This document shows, piece by piece, positions 61,118 through 64,000 of a stretch of 64,000 nucleotides of DNA (positions are counted from its first letter, which is position 1; each line of letters starts with the position of its first letter). Source of the stretch: Skermanella rosea (lineage in GTDB: Bacteria; Pseudomonadota; Alphaproteobacteria; Azospirillales; Azospirillaceae); NCBI RefSeq assembly GCF_016806835.2, contig NZ_CP086111.1, positions 4,891,471-4,955,470 of the forward strand. Direction: 5' to 3'. The position numbers and the translations under genes are program-made. The notes beneath the pieces were generated by a model. The model was not told where the DNA came from, searched no databases, and saw nothing but the letters and a program-made list of their open reading frames with translations.

Positions 61118-63151
61118 ATGTCCGCCGACAACCCGTTCTTCACGCCGTGGACCGCCGAGTTCGGCTTTCCCCCCTTCGACCGGATCCAGCCAGAGCATTT
61201 CCCAGCCGCCCTGGACCGCGGCATGGAGGAAGGCCTGACCGAGTTCGACGCCATCGCCACGTCGGCCGAGGCGCCGACCTTCGCCAACACGATCGAGGCC
61301 ATGGAGGCGGCCGGGCGGCTGCTGAACCGGGTGTGCTCGGTGTTCTTCAACCTCAACTCCAGCCACACCAACGAGCACCTGGAGGCGATCGCCCGCGACT
61401 ACAGCCCGAAGTTGGCGCAGTACAACGCCCGGATCTCGCTCAATCCGGCGCTGTTCGAGCGGGTCGCCGACCTTTACGCCCGGCGCGAGGGTCTGGGGCT
61501 GGAGCCGGACCAGATGCGCCTGCTGGAGCGCAGCCACCTGGGCTTCGTGCGGAGCGGCGCCGCCCTGGAGCCGGAGGCCAAGGTCCGCATGGCGGAGATC
61601 TCCGAGCGGCTGGCGACCCTGACGACGCTGTTCGGCCAGCATGTCCAGGCCGACGAGCAGGCCTGGCAGCTGGTCCTGGAGGAGGCGGACCTGGACGGCC
61701 TGCCCGGCTATGTGCGGGAGGCGGCGGCCCAGGCTGCGGCCGAGCGCGGGCTGGAGGGCAAATACGTCATCACCCTGCTGCGCTCCTCGGTGGAGCCGTT
61801 CCTGACCTTCTCGACCCGGCGCGACCTGCGCGAGAAGGCGCACCGCGCCTGGATCAACCGGGGCGCCAATGGGGGCGGGACCGACAACCGCGACCTGATC
61901 CGCGAGATCGTGGCGCTTCGGACCGAGCAGGCCCGGCTGCTGGGCTATCCGACATATGCCGACTACAAGCTCGACGACACCATGGCGAAGCAGCCGACGG
62001 CGGTCATGACCCTGCTGAACCAGGTGTGGGAGCCGGCCCGCGCCCAGGCGATCGCCGAGCGCGGCCTGATCCAGGCGGAGGCGGAGCAGGCCGGCTTCGA
62101 CGGCGCCATCGAGGCGTGGGACTGGCGCTTCTACGCCGAGCGGGTGCGGAAGGCCCGCTACGACCTGGACGATGGCGAGATCAAGCCGTACTTCCTGCTC
62201 GACAACATGGTCCGCGCGGCGTTCGACACGGCGACCCGGCTGTTCGGCATCACCTTCGCCGAGCGGACGGACCTGCCGCTCTACCATCCCGACGCCCGCC
62301 TCTACGAGGTCAGGGACAAGGAGACCGGCCGGCATGTCGGCCTGTTCATCCAGGACAATTTCGCCCGCGCCTCCAAGCGGTCGGGCGCCTGGATGAGCAG
62401 CTACCGCGACTCCGAATCCTACGAGGAGGAGGTCACGCCGATCATCGTCAACAACAGCAACTTCGCGAAGAGCCGGCCATCGCTGCTGACCTTCAACGAC
62501 GCGGAGACGCTGTTCCACGAGTTCGGCCACGCGCTGCACGGCCTGCTGAGCAAGGCGCGCTACCCGTCGCAGTCGGGCACTTCCGTCCGCCGCGACTTCG
62601 TGGAGTTCCCGTCCCAGGTCTACGAGCACTGGCTGTCGGCGCCCGAGACGCTCCGTGCCTACGCGGTGCACCACGAGACCGGCGAACCGATCCCGGAGGA
62701 GCTGCTGGGCCGCCTGCTGGAGGCGCGCAAGTTCGGCCAGGGCTTCGACACGGTGGCCTATACCGGCTCGGCGCTGATGGACATGGAGATCCATTCCCAG
62801 GCCAACCCGGACAACCTGGACCCGGAAGCCTTCGAGCGCGACGTGCTGGACCGGCTGGGCATGCCGAAGGAAGTGGGACTGATGCACCGGCTGCCCCACT
62901 TCAAGCACCTGTTCTCCGGCGGCTACGCCGCGGGCTATTACTCGTACATGTGGTCGGAGGTGCTGGACGCCGACGGCTTCGACGCCTTCAAGGAGGCGGG
63001 CGACCTGTTCGACCCCCGCCTCGCCGCCCGCTTGAAGGACATCTACGAGGCCGGCGACACCCGCGACCCGATGGAACTCTACGTCGCGTTCCGGGGCCGC
63101 GAGCCGCAGACCGACGCGCTGTTGCGGAACCGGGGCCTGCCGGTGGGCTGA
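61118..63151 (+). CDS. dcp: M3-family metallopeptidase, peptidyl-dipeptidase Dcp type
   Basis: 677 residues from the ATG at 61118 (MSADNPFFTPWTAEFGFPPF). Zinc motif HEFGHALHGLL, then SVRRDFVEFPSQVYEHWLSA, FDTVAYTGSALMDMEIH and FSGGYAAGYYSYMWSEVLDA near the C-terminus, all M3A hallmarks. Length and the N-terminal IQPEHFPAALDRGMEEG fit Dcp better than thimet-type PrlC. Cytoplasmic or periplasmic; no clear signal peptide. Cleaves dipeptides from peptide C-termini. Confidence 0.92.
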   Translation: MSADNPFFTPWTAEFGFPPFDRIQPEHFPAALDRGMEEGLTEFDAIATSAEAPTFANTIEAMEAAGRLLNRVCSVFFNLNSSHTNEHLEAIARDYSPKLAQYNARISLNPALFERVADLYARREGLGLEPDQMRLLERSHLGFVRSGAALEPEAKVRMAEISERLATLTTLFGQHVQADEQAWQLVLEEADLDGLPGYVREAAAQAAAERGLEGKYVITLLRSSVEPFLTFSTRRDLREKAHRAWINRGANGGGTDNRDLIREIVALRTEQARLLGYPTYADYKLDDTMAKQPTAVMTLLNQVWEPARAQAIAERGLIQAEAEQAGFDGAIEAWDWRFYAERVRKARYDLDDGEIKPYFLLDNMVRAAFDTATRLFGITFAERTDLPLYHPDARLYEVRDKETGRHVGLFIQDNFARASKRSGAWMSSYRDSESYEEEVTPIIVNNSNFAKSRPSLLTFNDAETLFHEFGHALHGLLSKARYPSQSGTSVRRDFVEFPSQVYEHWLSAPETLRAYAVHHETGEPIPEELLGRLLEARKFGQGFDTVAYTGSALMDMEIHSQANPDNLDPEAFERDVLDRLGMPKEVGLMHRLPHFKHLFSGGYAAGYYSYMWSEVLDADGFDAFKEAGDLFDPRLAARLKDIYEAGDTRDPMELYVAFRGREPQTDALLRNRGLPVG

Positions 63152-63154
63152 GGA

Positions 63155-64000
63155 TCAGGCCGGCGCGGCCTCCCGCCGTTCCAGGCTGCCGGACAGCAGG
63201 GTGGTGCCGAGCGCCAGCAGGGCAAGCGCGGCGCCGACCCAGGGAATCGCGGCGTAGGACACTCCCGCCGAGATCGCGATGCCGCCGAACCAGGCGCCGG
63301 CGGCGTTGCCCAGGTTGAAGGCGCCCTGGTTGAGGATGGAGGCGAGGTTCGGGGCATCGCGCGCCTCGTCCACCACCCGCATCTGGAGCGGGGCGACCAG
63401 GGCGAAGACGACGATGCCCCAGACGAAGATCGTGGCGACGGCGGGCACGAACCAGGCGCTGGTGACGCTGAACGCCGCCAGCACCGGCACCAGGACGCAG
63501 AAGATGCCGACCAGCGCCGGCATCAGCTTCCAGTCGGCCAACCTTCCGCCCAGCAGGTTGCCCAGCGTCAGGCCGACTCCGAACAGCAGCAGGACCATGG
63601 TGACGCCGTGGGGCGAGACGCCCGTCACCTCCCGCAGGATCGGCGTGATGTAGGTGAAGACGCTGAACAGGCTGGCCGACGCCAGCACGCTGATGCCCAT
63701 GGCGAGCAGCACCTGCGGGCGGCGGACCACCCGGAACTCGCCCAGCAGGTTCGACGGCTCCTCCCGTCCGCCCCGGGGCACCCAGAGGATGATCGCCAGT
63801 TCCGCCAGGACGCTGATCGCCACCACGCCCCAGAAGGTCGAGCGCCAGCCCGCATACTGGCCGAGCGCGGTGCCGAGCGGCACGCCCAGAACGTTGGCCA
63901 GCGTCAGTCCGGCGAACATCAGCGCGATCGCGCGGGCCCGCTGGCCGGGCGGGACCAGGTTGGCCGCCACCACCGACCCGATGCCGAAGAAAGTGCCGTG
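63155..64000 (-). CDS. MFS transporter (DHA1/AraJ type), N-terminus outside window
   Basis: C-terminal ~281 residues; the frame continues past the right edge (HGTFFGIGSVVAANLVPPGQ), so starts seen inside the window are internal. About eight membrane helices remain. RARAIALMFAGLTLANVLGV, PLGTALGQYAGWRSTFWGVV and ASILNQGAFNLGNAAGAWFG are typical of the arabinose-efflux/DHA1 group. Probably a drug or sugar exporter. Convergent with dcp. Confidence 0.88.
   Translation of the reverse strand, partial: HGTFFGIGSVVAANLVPPGQRARAIALMFAGLTLANVLGVPLGTALGQYAGWRSTFWGVVAISVLAELAIILWVPRGGREEPSNLLGEFRVVRRPQVLLAMGISVLASASLFSVFTYITPILREVTGVSPHGVTMVLLLFGVGLTLGNLLGGRLADWKLMPALVGIFCVLVPVLAAFSVTSAWFVPAVATIFVWGIVVFALVAPLQMRVVDEARDAPNLASILNQGAFNLGNAAGAWFGGIAISAGVSYAAIPWVGAALALLALGTTLLSGSLERREAAPA

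Overview
The window is high-GC DNA from an alphaproteobacterium, most likely Azospirillaceae or a relative (Azospirillum/Skermanella type; Rhodospirillales). This is inferred from a NifA carrying the exact alphaproteobacterial oxygen-sensing cysteine spacing, an HWE/HisKA_2-type kinase, a phasin-like protein, RTX and DUF4347 surface proteins, and the codon/GC habit. There is one tRNA (Ser, anticodon UGA), no rRNA, no CRISPR array and no convincing prophage.

Layout. 1-4922: 3'-truncated giant DUF4347/beta-helix/cadherin-like surface protein. 5.2-9.5 kb: accessory strip with a VapBC-type toxin-antitoxin pair and its palindrome, a RAYT transposase with its REP/BIME repeats, then a compact module of one phage-tail-collar (Mdp-like) protein, three small DUF6916-like proteins and a GNAT acetyltransferase. 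9614-11107: an IS4-family element whose 11-bp target duplication lies in the loop of the catalase terminator. 11.1-14.9 kb: catalase and nifA. 15.4-21.5 kb: a GntR/FCD regulator with a palindromic site, a DctPQM TRAP transporter and kduI-kduD-kdgF, which together form an uptake and catabolic unit for unsaturated uronates. 21.5-21.75 kb: possible small RNA with a terminator, then tRNA-Ser.

21.9-25.8 kb: a second accessory patch after the tRNA, with small orphan proteins, a decayed DUF3883-like fragment, a Phd/PemK-like pair, an MntA/HepT pair and an AAC(3)-like acetyltransferase. 25.9-34.3 kb: secreted beta-helix protein, duplicated RTX protein with its own type I secretion ABC and membrane-fusion genes, and an SH3-DUF2272 protein beside a lipoprotein. 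34.4-42.4 kb: Ldh-family dehydrogenase, EEP-family protein, second RTX protein, small disordered proteins next to an HWE kinase, two alpha/beta hydrolases. 42.6-46.9 kb: RND efflux pair. 47-57.5 kb: SDRs, phasin-like protein, a UVDE-spore-photoproduct-lyase-like operon, a pentapeptide-repeat protein divergent from an unrecognised 430-residue protein, and a solute-binding protein. 57.7-64 kb: GDP-fucose synthase, a wrecked two-component locus (frameshift plus regulator-kinase fusion), a tyrosine phosphatase, an M3 peptidase and an MFS transporter running off the window.

The most unusual items are the tail-collar/DUF6916/GNAT module, the RAYT with BIMEs touching its own stop codon, the IS4 insertion that splits a terminator, and the regulator-kinase fusion. 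All family names come from reading motifs by eye; no database search was possible.
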